From Mucilaginibacter sp. (GTDB lineage: Bacteria > Bacteroidota > Bacteroidia > Sphingobacteriales > Sphingobacteriaceae), in the NCBI GenBank assembly GCA_031292485.1, contig JARLHA010000042.1, positions 1 through 64,000 of the forward strand: a stretch of 64,000 nucleotides of DNA, written 5' to 3'. The translations under genes and the position numbers were made by a program. Positions 1-9,627 of this stretch are shown here, in pieces; position 1 is the stretch's first letter; each line of letters starts with the position of its first letter. A model generated the notes under the pieces. That model was given only the letters and a program-made list of their open reading frames with translations. It was not told where the DNA came from and did no database searches.

Positions 1-429
1 GCTTTGGTAAAGAGCCAAGGTGGGAAGCGTTAGCAGAAAAGGCACCAGGAAGGTGTCAGGTAAGTATAAAGAAGACGAATGCAAATGAACTGCCGATGAG
101 GCGTCGAAAGGATTAGATGATGTCAAAACTAAAGTACAGTATCACTTTACGAAGAATGGGGAGGACGACCTGTTTACTGTCCCCATGGCATCCGGCGTAT
201 AGGCAGCGTGAGCTTTATACAGGCATTCAAACGGAACTTGGGAACCTGTCGGAGCGATGCGAAGAGAAAAGGTCAAGCGGAAGAACCCGTAAGTCCGAAA
301 GTATCGATGCGTTCCACGGGGGCAGAGCCACTCGTAGTAGTGATGACGGCTTTGGAAACTTAGCAAGAGCGAAGGGGTGGCATTATCAGGTGCTGTACAT
401 TAATAGAAACTGTTCAAAGGGTAACCTAC

Positions 430-435
430 AGGAGG
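430..435 (+). promoter_or_regulatory. Strong Shine-Dalgarno site of the intron RT
   Basis: AGGAGG lies 8 bases before the ATG at 444. A perfect Shine-Dalgarno is unusual beside the other genes of this window, most of which have weak or no such motif. This fits a mobile gene carrying its own broadly used translation signal, and it fixes the start codon. Confidence 0.7.
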
Positions 436-443
436 TATAAGAG

Positions 444-1781
444 ATGTACAGGCCAAAACCAAATTGTATTTCGAGAAAGTCGGTGCAGGAAGCCTACTTG
501 AAGATCAAAGCCAACAAAGGGGCATCTGGTGTAGATCAGATGAGCATGGAAATGTTTGATAAAGAACCACAAAAACACTTATACAAATTGTGGAATCAAA
601 TGAGTTCCGGCAGCTATATGCCCCCTGCTATAAAATTGGTGGAGATACCCAAGAAAGATGGCGGTAAAAGGCCATTAGGCATACCTACGATAACCGACCG
701 TATCGGACAAGCGGTGGTAGCTGAGAAGTTGGGAAAGGTGGTCGACAACCTTTTTCATAATGATTCCTACGGCTACCGGCCCAAGAAGTCTGCATTACAG
801 GCAGTAGAAAAAGCACGGGAAAGGTGCTGGGAATATCACTGGCTGTTGGATGTAGACATCAAGGGATTCTTCGACAACATCCCGCATGACCTACTCATGC
901 TGGCGGTTGAGAAACATGCAGAGGAGCAGTGGATGGTACTATACATTAAAAGATGGCTGGTAGCACCACTTCAACTGGAAGACGGAACCATAGTAGCAAG
1001 AACGAAAGGCGTGCCGCAAGGCTCGGTCATCGGCCCGGTGCTATCGAACCTCTACCTGCATTATGCAATGGATATGTGGCTGTTGGCCAACTATCCTGAC
1101 CTTGCTTTCGAACGTTATGCGGACGATGCGGTCATCCATTGCAGAGTCGAAGGACAAGCTATCCGTTTAAAGGAATTATTGGGCAAAAGGCTAAAAGACT
1201 GCGGTCTGGAAATGCATGAAGACAAGACAAAAATAGTCTTCTGCAAGGATAGCAACCGTAATGCGAAGACGCCGAAAACGGTATCGTTCGACTTCCTTGG
1301 CTATACGTTCAAGCCACGACAGGCACAGAACAGCCAACGGAAAGAAACCTTTACCAATTTCTTACCGGGCGTAAGCACAAAAGCATTAACAGCAATGAAT
1401 AAAAAGCTGAATGACATGCCGATACTGCGTACACCGGGCATAGAGATAGAAGCAGTTGCCAAAACAATGAATCCTGTCTTGCAAGGCTGGGTCAACTACT
1501 ACGGGAAATTCTACAGCGTAAAGCTAAGAAGCTTTATGCAAAGAATAAACGCAAAGCTGGCCAACTGGGCAATACGGAAATACAAAGGGTTAAGAAGCAG
1601 TGTGACCAGAGCAATGAAGTGGGTAAGTAGTTTATATCACCGTAAGCCCAACCTATTCGCTCATTGGACATTCGGCGCGAAACCCAAATTGGTTCAAAGA
1701 TATTGGGAGCCGTATGCGGTGAGAGCTGCACGTACGGTTCTGAGAGAATCTCAGGCTGAAATGCCTGGGTTTACTTACTAA
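444..1781 (+). CDS. ltrA: Group II intron reverse transcriptase/maturase
   Basis: This 445-aa protein reverse-transcribes the spliced intron and helps the ribozyme fold. The RT fingers/palm occupy roughly residues 40-290, with motif KDGGKRPLGIPTITDR near 70, PQGSVIGPVLSNLYLH near 193 and the catalytic YADD box at about 224-227. The group II maturase (X/thumb) domain follows, with GWVNYYGKF near 349. No Cys/His HNH endonuclease domain is present, so mobility would rely on replication forks or a nicked target. The strong AGGAGG at 430-435 supports the ATG at 444. The last 25 or so codons read straight through ribozyme domain V and most of domain VI, so the C-terminus is RNA-constrained sequence. 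The frame is intact and probably functional. Confidence 0.93.
   Translation: MYRPKPNCISRKSVQEAYLKIKANKGASGVDQMSMEMFDKEPQKHLYKLWNQMSSGSYMPPAIKLVEIPKKDGGKRPLGIPTITDRIGQAVVAEKLGKVVDNLFHNDSYGYRPKKSALQAVEKARERCWEYHWLLDVDIKGFFDNIPHDLLMLAVEKHAEEQWMVLYIKRWLVAPLQLEDGTIVARTKGVPQGSVIGPVLSNLYLHYAMDMWLLANYPDLAFERYADDAVIHCRVEGQAIRLKELLGKRLKDCGLEMHEDKTKIVFCKDSNRNAKTPKTVSFDFLGYTFKPRQAQNSQRKETFTNFLPGVSTKALTAMNKKLNDMPILRTPGIEIEAVAKTMNPVLQGWVNYYGKFYSVKLRSFMQRINAKLANWAIRKYKGLRSSVTRAMKWVSSLYHRKPNLFAHWTFGAKPKLVQRYWEPYAVRAARTVLRESQAEMPGFTY
1707..1740 (+). ncRNA. Group II intron domain V hairpin
   Basis: The 34-nt segment begins GAGCCGTA and ends TACGGTTC. These ends pair completely (with one G-U), and the AGC catalytic triad sits at positions 2-4. 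The length and both arms match the domain V consensus. It overlaps the 3' coding part of the RT gene. Confidence 0.88.
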
Positions 1782-2219
1782 ATTATAAGTATTATTATTG
1801 ATGGTAAAGGCTGCTCCCTATGGAGTGGCCTTTATTTGTGAAATAATCATTGCCCTTGCCCATAATATGGACAACCATCCGAGCGGCAAAAGTTATGCTT
1901 TTTTTGACCGGATTATTTACTATACTTGTTTTATATCACTTATAAATATTGAAAAATTTTTAGCGGATAACTTGTTCATTATAAATTTATTATGCATGAG
2001 TTGCAAGATAGGTATGCACTGATAAGAAGGTAAATCCGACGTTGGGATACGGAAATTGCAGGTTATGTGATAAAGATGGTGGCTGGGGAAAGTGAATTTG
2101 AGTTTTTATATTAACGTATTTGTAAATACACTTTTATTGCGTTTGATATTTTGCACGTGCTTAATGTATAAATTGGAAGAAAAATAGAATTAAATAGATT
2201 GAATTTCAGATTTAAAAAT
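1782..2219. other. Intergenic region, intron to FG-GAP gene
   Basis: This 438-bp AT-rich stretch has no convincing gene. It holds one terminator-like hairpin near its left end (1806-1833) and must contain the promoter of the FG-GAP lipoprotein gene to its right. Possible -33/-7 elements exist around 2120-2155, but the -7 match is off by one base and is not called. Confidence 0.5.
1806..1833 (+). terminator. Hairpin terminator 28 bp past the intron
   Basis: AAAGGCTGCTCC (1806-1817) pairs with GGAGTGGCCTTT (1822-1833) over 12 pairs, two of them G-U, around a 4-nt loop. The 3' arm ends in a short T run followed by ATTTG. It could end transcription of the interrupted host gene or of the intron transcript. 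Confidence 0.6.
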
Positions 2220-5200
2220 ATGTTAAATATAACCGCGGGAATTATAGGTTTCAAACGATTAGTTACAAAAAATAGGAGGATCGGAATAATTACAGCCGTG
2301 TGCATCTTTGGTTTTTTTTCGTGTAAAAAACCAGCATTATTTGAACAGATTCCGTCTTCATATTCGGGTGTGCACTTCAATAATAAGATAACCGAAAACG
2401 ACTCGATCAACCCCCTGGATATTGTAAATATTTATAACGGCGGCGGGGTAGGCATAGCTGATTTTAATAATGATGGATTGCAAGATATTTACTTTACGGG
2501 TAACGTGGTTAAGAACCGGTTGTATATCAATAGGGGCAATTTTAAGTTCGAAGACGTGACTGATAAAGCAGGGGTTGGCGGTATGGGCCGGTGGGGCCGA
2601 GGCGTTTCCCTTATAGACATCAATAACGACGGTTTAATGGATATATATGTCTGCAATACGATATACAAGGATTCATTACGCCGCCGTAACCTGTTATACA
2701 TTAACCAGGGTGTTGATAAAGATGGTATTCCTCATTTCAAAGAAATGGCAAAAGAGTACGGCCTTGATATTCATGTGCAGTCAACCATGGCTACTTTTTT
2801 TGACTATGATAACGATGGGAATCTCGATATGTATCTAACCGTTAACGAAGCAAGTGAAAGTTATTACCCTAACATGTTTGGTCCCGTTGCCTCCAGAGAT
2901 GAGCATCCAAGCATGGGAAGGTTATACCATAACGAATGGGACACTATATTAAAACACCCTGTATTCCATGATGTTTCGGCCAGGGCGGGAATAAATATAC
3001 AAGGGTTGGGCCATGCTGCATCTATTGTGGACATCAACCGCGACGGATGGAAGGATATATATGTTTCCAATGATTTTTTATCGGAAAATATATTATACAT
3101 CAATAATCATGACGGTACTTTTACCGACCGGTCCAAAGAGTATTTTAAGCACACTTCGTTTAATTCCATGGGGCAGGATGTAGTTGACATTAACAACGAT
3201 GGACTTGCAGACGTTTTTGAGCTTGATATGAACCCGGAGGATAATTACCGGAAAAAAATGATGATGGGCCCCAACAACTATCAAACCATCCAAAAATTTG
3301 ATATCTACGCTTTTCAATATCAGTACGTAAGGAACACGCTGCAACTTAACCAGGGCCCCCGGGTTTTGCAAAATGATACCATTGGTAGCCCTGCATTCAG
3401 CGAAATTGCCTTTATGGGCGGCGTTGCCCAAACGGACTGGAGCTGGACTCCTGTTATAACCGATTTTAACAATGATGGTTATCGGGATATTATTATAACC
3501 AACGGCTTCCCAAAAGATTTAACCGACCATGATTTTATGACTTACCGCAAGAATGCTTTTGCGATAGGCTCAAAAGAACAGGTATTGAGTCAGATTCCTT
3601 CGGTTAAGATCCATAACTATGCTTACCGCAATAAAGGCGACCTTACGTTTGAAGATGAGACAAGCAACTGGGGTTTAAGTATGCCAACATTCTCAAACGG
3701 TGCCGTTTATGCCGATTTGAATAACGATGGCGCGATGGACCTGGTGATCAATAATATTGACGATGAGGCACTGATCTATAAAAATACAGCGAGGGAAAAG
3801 GATACAATAAACACCCATTACATTCAAATAAAGTTTAAAGGGGATAGCCATAACCTGAACGGCCTTGGCGCATGGGCCGATATCTATTATGACCATAATA
3901 AACACCAGGTGGCCGAAAATAACCCATACAGAGGGTACCTGTCATCGGATCAAAATATAGCACACTTCGGTTTGGGCAAAATACGGCAACTTGATTCGGT
4001 TGTGGTAAGGTGGCCCAATGGAAAAAAACAGGTTTTACAAAACGTTAAAGCTAACCAGGTGATTACGGCGAATATTGCAAACGCAAAAGCGCCTTACTCC
4101 TGGGATCAGCCGAAGATTGCTGATAAAACCTTATTTAAAGAGGTTACAAAGACAAAAAACATCCATTATGTTCATAATGAATATGATTTTGTGGATTTTA
4201 ACATCCAGAAATTATTGCCTCACAAACTTTCAGAATATGATCCTGCACTGGCCGTTGGTGATGTTGACGGCAACGGGCTGGATGATATTATTATAGGCGG
4301 TAACTCATTTGTTGCTGCGCAGGTGTTATTGCAGCAGGCAAACGGTACATTTATCCAGCGCCAGCTTTTGCCAGATCAAAATGCCAATCCGAATACCAAG
4401 GATGAGGGATTATTACTGTTTGACGCCAACGGTGACGGTAAACCTGATCTTTATATCACGAGGGGCGGCTTTAAAGAGGCGCCAAATGATACCACTTACC
4501 AGGATAAGTTATATATTAATGATGGGAAGGGTAATTTTAAATTAGCGCCAAATGCATTGCCAATAAACCACACCAGCAAGCTGTGTGTAAGGGCCATTGA
4601 TTATAACAAAGACGGCAAGCCCGATCTTTTTGTATCCGGCAGGGTAGACCCATGGCACTATCCCAAACCGGTGTCGAGCTTTATTTTGAGGAACGACAGC
4701 AAAAATGGTGTGGTGAAATTTACTGATGTTACCAGCGAAGTAGCCCCCGCACTGAATAACATTGGGATGGTGTGCGATGCAATTTTTACAGATTATGATA
4801 ATGATGGCTGGCCCGACCTGGTTTTAGCAGGCGAATGGATGCCGGTTACATTTTTAAAAAATGATCATGGTGTATTTAAAAACGCTACCTCAACATCAGG
4901 CCTGGCAAATAACCCGGGCTGGTGGAACAGTATTGTGGCGGGAGATTTCAGGCATACCGGCAGAATGGATTACATTGTCGGCAATGCAGGCACAAATACC
5001 CTTTATAAAGCCAGTGAGCAATATCCGGTTTTTATTACAGCGAAAGATTTTGATAAAAATGGCAGCTTTAATGCGATTATGTCAATTTTTCTGCCCGATA
5101 AGGACGGTAAGAAAAAGGAGTTTCCGGCGGTAGGCAGGGATGATATGCTGAAGGAAATGATCAGTTTAAAGAAGAAGTTTACCAACTACAAATCATTTGC

Positions 5201-5837
5201 TACAGCCACCATGGATGATATACTGACTCCTGAACAACGAAAAGGTGCGTTAAGACTAATGGCTAATACTTCCCAATCCTGTTATTTAAGGAATGATGGC
5301 GATGGAAAGTTCACCATGATCCCACTACCCAATGAGGCGCAAATTTCAACTATAAACGGGATGGTTGTGGATGATTTTGATGGCGATGGCAACCTTGATG
5401 TAATGATGAGCGGCAATGATTTCGGCACCGAAGTGGGTACCGGAAGATACGATGCCTTTAACGGATTAATGCTTAAAGGCGATGGGAAGGGAGGTTTTAG
5501 TCCGCAAAGCATCCTTCAAAGCGGCATCTATATTCCGGGTAACGGGAAAGCGCTTGTTAAGTTGCAGGGTAATTCAGGCAATTATTTGCTGGCTGCAAGT
5601 CAAAACCGTGGCGCGTTAAAAGTATTTGAACTGAAAAGAAAAGTAAATAATATTAAACTGCTTCCAGCTGATGAAAGCGCCGTAATCGTCTATAAAAATG
5701 GATCAAAACAAAAACAGGAATTTTATTATGGCTCTTCGTTTTTGTCTCAATCAGGAAGGTTTTTAACTGTAAATAATGACGTGAAACAGGTTCAGATAAC
5801 TGATACCAAAGGTCACGTAAGAAATATCTCTTTTTAG
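2220..5837 (+). CDS. FG-GAP/VCBS repeat lipoprotein with UnbV (ASPIC) domain
   Basis: This protein of about 1205 aa is predicted to be anchored at the cell surface and to fold as tandem seven-bladed propellers. About 13 calcium-binding repeats of the D-x-[ND]-x-D-G-x-x-D type are visible, for example DFNNDGLQDIYF, DYDNDGNLDMYL, DANGDGKPDLYI and DFDGDGNLDVMM. A UnbV/ASPIC motif (DSVVVRWPNGKKQ) lies near residues 580-620, between two propeller halves. The ATG at 2220 gives a lipoprotein signal with lipobox GFFSC (Cys35); a TTG at 2199 in the same frame would only lengthen the N-terminus. It stands alone on the plus strand and converges on the GH92 operon. Substrate is unknown; glycan or surface binding is inferred from two paralogues in this window that follow susD genes. 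Confidence 0.88.
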   Translation: MLNITAGIIGFKRLVTKNRRIGIITAVCIFGFFSCKKPALFEQIPSSYSGVHFNNKITENDSINPLDIVNIYNGGGVGIADFNNDGLQDIYFTGNVVKNRLYINRGNFKFEDVTDKAGVGGMGRWGRGVSLIDINNDGLMDIYVCNTIYKDSLRRRNLLYINQGVDKDGIPHFKEMAKEYGLDIHVQSTMATFFDYDNDGNLDMYLTVNEASESYYPNMFGPVASRDEHPSMGRLYHNEWDTILKHPVFHDVSARAGINIQGLGHAASIVDINRDGWKDIYVSNDFLSENILYINNHDGTFTDRSKEYFKHTSFNSMGQDVVDINNDGLADVFELDMNPEDNYRKKMMMGPNNYQTIQKFDIYAFQYQYVRNTLQLNQGPRVLQNDTIGSPAFSEIAFMGGVAQTDWSWTPVITDFNNDGYRDIIITNGFPKDLTDHDFMTYRKNAFAIGSKEQVLSQIPSVKIHNYAYRNKGDLTFEDETSNWGLSMPTFSNGAVYADLNNDGAMDLVINNIDDEALIYKNTAREKDTINTHYIQIKFKGDSHNLNGLGAWADIYYDHNKHQVAENNPYRGYLSSDQNIAHFGLGKIRQLDSVVVRWPNGKKQVLQNVKANQVITANIANAKAPYSWDQPKIADKTLFKEVTKTKNIHYVHNEYDFVDFNIQKLLPHKLSEYDPALAVGDVDGNGLDDIIIGGNSFVAAQVLLQQANGTFIQRQLLPDQNANPNTKDEGLLLFDANGDGKPDLYITRGGFKEAPNDTTYQDKLYINDGKGNFKLAPNALPINHTSKLCVRAIDYNKDGKPDLFVSGRVDPWHYPKPVSSFILRNDSKNGVVKFTDVTSEVAPALNNIGMVCDAIFTDYDNDGWPDLVLAGEWMPVTFLKNDHGVFKNATSTSGLANNPGWWNSIVAGDFRHTGRMDYIVGNAGTNTLYKASEQYPVFITAKDFDKNGSFNAIMSIFLPDKDGKKKEFPAVGRDDMLKEMISLKKKFTNYKSFATATMDDILTPEQRKGALRLMANTSQSCYLRNDGDGKFTMIPLPNEAQISTINGMVVDDFDGDGNLDVMMSGNDFGTEVGTGRYDAFNGLMLKGDGKGGFSPQSILQSGIYIPGNGKALVKLQGNSGNYLLAASQNRGALKVFELKRKVNNIKLLPADESAVIVYKNGSKQKQEFYYGSSFLSQSGRFLTVNNDVKQVQITDTKGHVRNISF

Positions 5838-5851
5838 CAAATTTGATGCAC

Positions 5852-5899
5852 AAAACCATTACACAAATCCTTTAATTGAAGGGTTTGTGTAATGGTTTT
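5852..5899. terminator. Strong bidirectional terminator
   Basis: A stem of about 20 bp (left arm AAACCATTACACAAATCC, right arm GGGTTTGTGTAATGGTTT) encloses a short loop. It is flanked by A-runs on the left and T-runs on the right, so it works on both strands. It separates the convergent FG-GAP gene and GH92 operon. Confidence 0.9.
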
Positions 5900-5940
5900 C
5901 AAAGTCGATTTAATTTTTTCTTAAAGCGCTGATTCCGGCT

Positions 5941-8205
5941 TTAATAAACAGAATGAGGCCTGTCAGCACGTAATGTGCCGAAATTACCGGGTTTATCAGT
6001 CATAAAAATCGTTAATGATCCTCCATTCATTAAATCGCTGTACCGGATGAAATTATGCGTGTACGGTTTGCCATTAAGGCTGATGACCCCGATGTAGATA
6101 TTCTTATCACTGTTATTTTTAACAATAACATGAAATTGTTTGCCTTTTGGCAGGCGTATAGTAGCCTCATTAACAGCGGGACTGCCAAAAACAAAGGTAC
6201 CGTTGGCAGGATTAACTTCATATATCCCGATGGCTGATAAAACATACCATGACGACATTTGCCCTACGTCTTCGTTGCCGATGATGCCGTCAGGTTTGGT
6301 GGTGTAAAAATTATCCATGATGTAACGCACTTTTTCGGCAGTCTTCCACGGCTGGCCGGCGTATGCGTATAAATAAGCAATATGATGACTCGGCTCATTA
6401 CCATGCGCATACTGGCCTATCAGGCCTGAAATGTCGGGCGATGCCTCGCTTCCCATATCGCCTTTGGCAATAAACAGCGAATCCAGTTTTTGGATAAATG
6501 GTTGGTCGCCGCCTTGCAATGCTATCAATCCTTCTACATCCTGTGGCACCAGCCAGGTATATTGCCAGGCATTGCCCTCAGTAAAGTCATCCTTCATATG
6601 GCGCGACACAAACGGGCTGAATGGCGTGCGCCATTCAGTTGCCGATAGCCTGCCCCGCATAAAACCCGTTTGTTTGTCGAAGTAGTTGCGGTAATTCTGT
6701 CCCCGTTTGCTGAAATACTCATAGTCGGCCATATTCCCCATTTTCAGGGCCATTTGTGCAATGCACCAGTCGTTTATTGAATATTCAAGCCCCATCGCTA
6801 CTGATTCAACGGTACTGTCGGCAGGGATATAACCCAGTGCCTTCACATACTTTAATCCCCGCATATCCTGCATTTGGGTATTCTTTACTGCCTCATAGGC
6901 CAGCTTAGCATCAAAACCTTTAAAGCCTTTTAAATAAGCATCTACAATAACAGGTACGGCACTGTTGCCTACCATGGTATTGGTTTCGTTGGCCATTAAA
7001 TGCCAAACGGGCAACCTGCCCTGCTGTTTGTAAATGGCCAGCATGGTGTTCACAATATCGTTTACGCGCTCAGGCTGAATAATGGTGTACAATGGATTAG
7101 CCGCTCTGTAAGTGTCCCATAATGAAAAGGTAGTTAAATTGGTGAAAGAATGATCGTTATGCACCTTTTTATCAGTACCCCTATAATCGCCGTTAACGTC
7201 GTTAAATACCGAAGGAGCGATCATGGTATGGTATAATGCGGTATAAAATTTTTTAAGTTGTGATAGGGAGTCGGCCTTGATCTCAATTTTCTGTAGTTCT
7301 CTATTCCAGGCATTATGGGCATCAGCAGCAACCTTGTTAAAATTCCAGCCTGGTATTTCGCTGTTGATATTCAGCAATGCATTGGACGAACTTACCGGCG
7401 ATAAGCCAACTTTCACCAGTACTTTTTCACCTTTTTGGGTTGCAAAGGAAATCACCCCTTTAACTTTTTGCCCCCTAAGCATAATACCCTGCTGTAAAGC
7501 AGTAGTATCGTACACGGCAAATTGTGCAATCGGTTTTGATAAAACAGCTATAAAATAGATCCGCTGGTCGTGCGCCCAGCCTCTCGAAAAGCGATAGCCT
7601 TCAATGGTGGTTTTATTCACCAGTTTGATGAAAGTTTCGGTCGGTACATCAGCTATGCCTTCTTCCAGGTCGATAACAATATGCGATTGATTTGATTTTG
7701 GAAATGTATACTCGTGAAAGCCCACTCGTGTAGTGGCTGTAAGCTTAACGCCGATGTTATACCGCTTAAGTTTTACACTGTAATACCCTGGCTTTACCAC
7801 TTCGTCTTTCCGGCTGAAAAACGAAAAATAACCACTCGCAGGGTCTGCTAAGGCTCCTTTAATAGTTTTAATAGCACCAGTTGTAGGCATAAACGAAATG
7901 TCGCCAAGATCGCCAATACCGGTGCCGCTTAAATGGGTATGCTGAAAGCCAACTATGGTTGAATCGGAGATATGGTATCCGGAGCACCAGTCCCAGCCTT
8001 TTGATAAGTTGGTGGGTCCTAACTGCACCGCGCCGAAGGGAACATTAGCACCGACAAATACATGGCCATGAAAACCTGTGCCGATATAAGGATCGACATA
8101 TTGAGTTAGGTTGACAGGCTTATTTTTTGAATGATGGCTCGTCTGGCCAAATGCAAAACCTGTAAGGGCCACAAATAGGGTAGTGGCAATTAATTTACTT
8201 ATCAT
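5941..8205 (-). CDS. GH92 alpha-1,2/1,3-mannosidase family, secreted
   Basis: GH92 enzymes are calcium-dependent inverting exo-alpha-mannosidases that trim high-mannose N-glycans and related mannans. The protein has 754 aa and begins with a signal peptide ending about FAFGQ. The family N-terminal hallmark VDPYIGTGFHGHVFVGAN is present near residue 38. The catalytic half carries GNEPSHHIAYLY near residue 601 and GNEDVGQMSSWYVLSAIGIY near 640-660; the latter includes the catalytic aspartate region. The length is normal for the family. It is the last gene of a minus-strand operon with GH29, GH2 and a sugar symporter (43 bp after the symporter), so it likely acts on fucose- and mannose-containing glycans in the periplasm or at the surface. 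Confidence 0.94.
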   Translation of the reverse strand: MISKLIATTLFVALTGFAFGQTSHHSKNKPVNLTQYVDPYIGTGFHGHVFVGANVPFGAVQLGPTNLSKGWDWCSGYHISDSTIVGFQHTHLSGTGIGDLGDISFMPTTGAIKTIKGALADPASGYFSFFSRKDEVVKPGYYSVKLKRYNIGVKLTATTRVGFHEYTFPKSNQSHIVIDLEEGIADVPTETFIKLVNKTTIEGYRFSRGWAHDQRIYFIAVLSKPIAQFAVYDTTALQQGIMLRGQKVKGVISFATQKGEKVLVKVGLSPVSSSNALLNINSEIPGWNFNKVAADAHNAWNRELQKIEIKADSLSQLKKFYTALYHTMIAPSVFNDVNGDYRGTDKKVHNDHSFTNLTTFSLWDTYRAANPLYTIIQPERVNDIVNTMLAIYKQQGRLPVWHLMANETNTMVGNSAVPVIVDAYLKGFKGFDAKLAYEAVKNTQMQDMRGLKYVKALGYIPADSTVESVAMGLEYSINDWCIAQMALKMGNMADYEYFSKRGQNYRNYFDKQTGFMRGRLSATEWRTPFSPFVSRHMKDDFTEGNAWQYTWLVPQDVEGLIALQGGDQPFIQKLDSLFIAKGDMGSEASPDISGLIGQYAHGNEPSHHIAYLYAYAGQPWKTAEKVRYIMDNFYTTKPDGIIGNEDVGQMSSWYVLSAIGIYEVNPANGTFVFGSPAVNEATIRLPKGKQFHVIVKNNSDKNIYIGVISLNGKPYTHNFIRYSDLMNGGSLTIFMTDKPGNFGTLRADRPHSVY

Positions 8206-8248
8206 CAGCTGGTGTATAATTTATATTTAGTTCCATGTCCGGCATATT

Positions 8249-9568
8249 TTATTCGGCCACCGGGTATAAATCTCCAATAGGTTCCACTGGTATTCGCCCG
8301 GCTTTGTAACCCTTTACGCTATAGTAAAGTATAAAAAGATAGATCGGGATCAATATAAAATAAGCATGCTGAAGGCCTATCTGGTCGCCCAGTTTTCCAT
8401 AGACTGGTGGTATAATGGCAGCGCCTGAAATCGCCATGATCATGAAAGAGGCTCCTAATTTGGTGAATTTGCCTAATCCTCCGATAGCCAGAGGCCATAA
8501 CGCAGGCCACATCAACGAGTTGGCTAAACCAAGCAAGGCGATGAAGGAAATGGAAACATAACCATTGGTTACGACGGCAAAAACACTAAATATCAGACCC
8601 AAAATAGCGCACAGTTTTAATGCAAATTGCTGGGTGAAATATTTTGGTATACAAATAATACCAACTATGTAGCCAAGTGTCATGCCGGATAAGGTACAAC
8701 CCGTAAAAAACTTGGCAATAGACAGTGAGATGCCTTTACTTGCTCCGTAACTGATGATTGAATCGCCCGCCAGCACTTCAGCGCCTACATATAAAAATAA
8801 TGCGAGCACGCCCAATAAGAGATGCGGAAACTGAAAGATACTTGTCTTGGTGGTTTGGTCAGATGCCGATGTTTCATCTTTGCCGTCGGTATCAATTTCC
8901 GGTAATCCCGAAAAATAAACACCAATTCCCAGTACCAGCAAAACAATCACCATTATAATGTATGGCAAAATTACCTTGCTGGCAAGCTGATCCAGTTCAA
9001 GTGTTTTTTGCGCAGGAGCCATCGATACCAGGCGAACTTTTAAACTATCCGCATCCTTAAGCGCAATAGCACCGAGTATTACCGGTGCAACTGCTCCCGC
9101 CACTTTATTGCAAATACCCATAATGCTTATTCGTTTTGCGGCACTTTCTGCGGGGCCCAAAATAACAATGTAAGGGTTGGACGCCGTTTGTAATATGGCT
9201 AACCCGGTACCCTGCATAAAAAGGCCTAATAAAAAAAGTCCATAGGTTCTCGTCATAGCAGCGGGAATAAATATGAGTGCACCAACAGCCATTACAGCTA
9301 ATCCTATTGCCATGCCATTTTTAAAACCGGCCATTTTAAGTACCCAGGCTGATGGGAAAGCCATGAGCAGGTAAGGTGAATAAAATGCGGTGGTTACCAG
9401 GTAAGCCTGAAAATTTGTTAATTGACAGGCGAGTTTTAAATAGGGTATCAGCGCTGAATTTAGCCAGGTTACAAAACCAAATATAAAAAACAGGCTGCCA
9501 ATAATAAAGATGGCATTTGTGGTTTTATTTTGGGCAGGTGGCGGGTTGGACGATGCGATAGTTGTCAT
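8249..9568 (-). CDS. FucP/GluP-type sugar:H+ symporter (MFS)
   Basis: A 439-aa inner-membrane transporter of the fucose-galactose-glucose:H+ symporter family. About 12 hydrophobic segments are visible. Family marks include FIFGFVTWLNSALIPYLK in TM1, LQTASNPYIVILGP near TM4-5 and the tail NSLMWPALWPLAIGGLGKFT. It lies between the GH2 and GH92 genes, with gaps of 59 and 43 bp, in a four-gene operon. The predicted job is import of the monosaccharide released by those enzymes, either L-fucose (from GH29) or mannose; the sequence alone does not decide which. No fucose catabolic genes (isomerase, kinase, aldolase) are in the window. Confidence 0.9.
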   Translation of the reverse strand: MTTIASSNPPPAQNKTTNAIFIIGSLFFIFGFVTWLNSALIPYLKLACQLTNFQAYLVTTAFYSPYLLMAFPSAWVLKMAGFKNGMAIGLAVMAVGALIFIPAAMTRTYGLFLLGLFMQGTGLAILQTASNPYIVILGPAESAAKRISIMGICNKVAGAVAPVILGAIALKDADSLKVRLVSMAPAQKTLELDQLASKVILPYIIMVIVLLVLGIGVYFSGLPEIDTDGKDETSASDQTTKTSIFQFPHLLLGVLALFLYVGAEVLAGDSIISYGASKGISLSIAKFFTGCTLSGMTLGYIVGIICIPKYFTQQFALKLCAILGLIFSVFAVVTNGYVSISFIALLGLANSLMWPALWPLAIGGLGKFTKLGASFMIMAISGAAIIPPVYGKLGDQIGLQHAYFILIPIYLFILYYSVKGYKAGRIPVEPIGDLYPVAE

Positions 9569-9627
9569 TTAAATCGGGTTAATTTGTTTCAGTTTAATTG
9601 TTTATTGATAGATTATAAAAAAATTGA

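Larger units (their letters stand above)
1..1778 (+). mobile_element. Group II intron (5' end outside window)
   Basis: The stretch before the RT gene (1-443) is G/A-rich and structured without a convincing protein, as expected for ribozyme domains I-III. Domain IV carries the RT/maturase. It is followed by a canonical 34-nt domain V hairpin at 1707-1740 and a domain VI-like hairpin at about 1741-1778. The 3' splice site is placed near 1778 (a TTAC end following a possible bulged A at 1773), but this boundary is approximate. The conserved 5' GUGYG start is not in the window, so the element is truncated by the window edge rather than visibly degraded. The encoded protein has no HNH endonuclease domain, so this is an endonuclease-minus bacterial intron type. 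Confidence 0.85.

Noticed and set aside
117..440. 107-codon open frame before the intron RT
   Set aside because: It lies in the ribozyme domain I-III region, has no family features and reflects structured RNA sequence.
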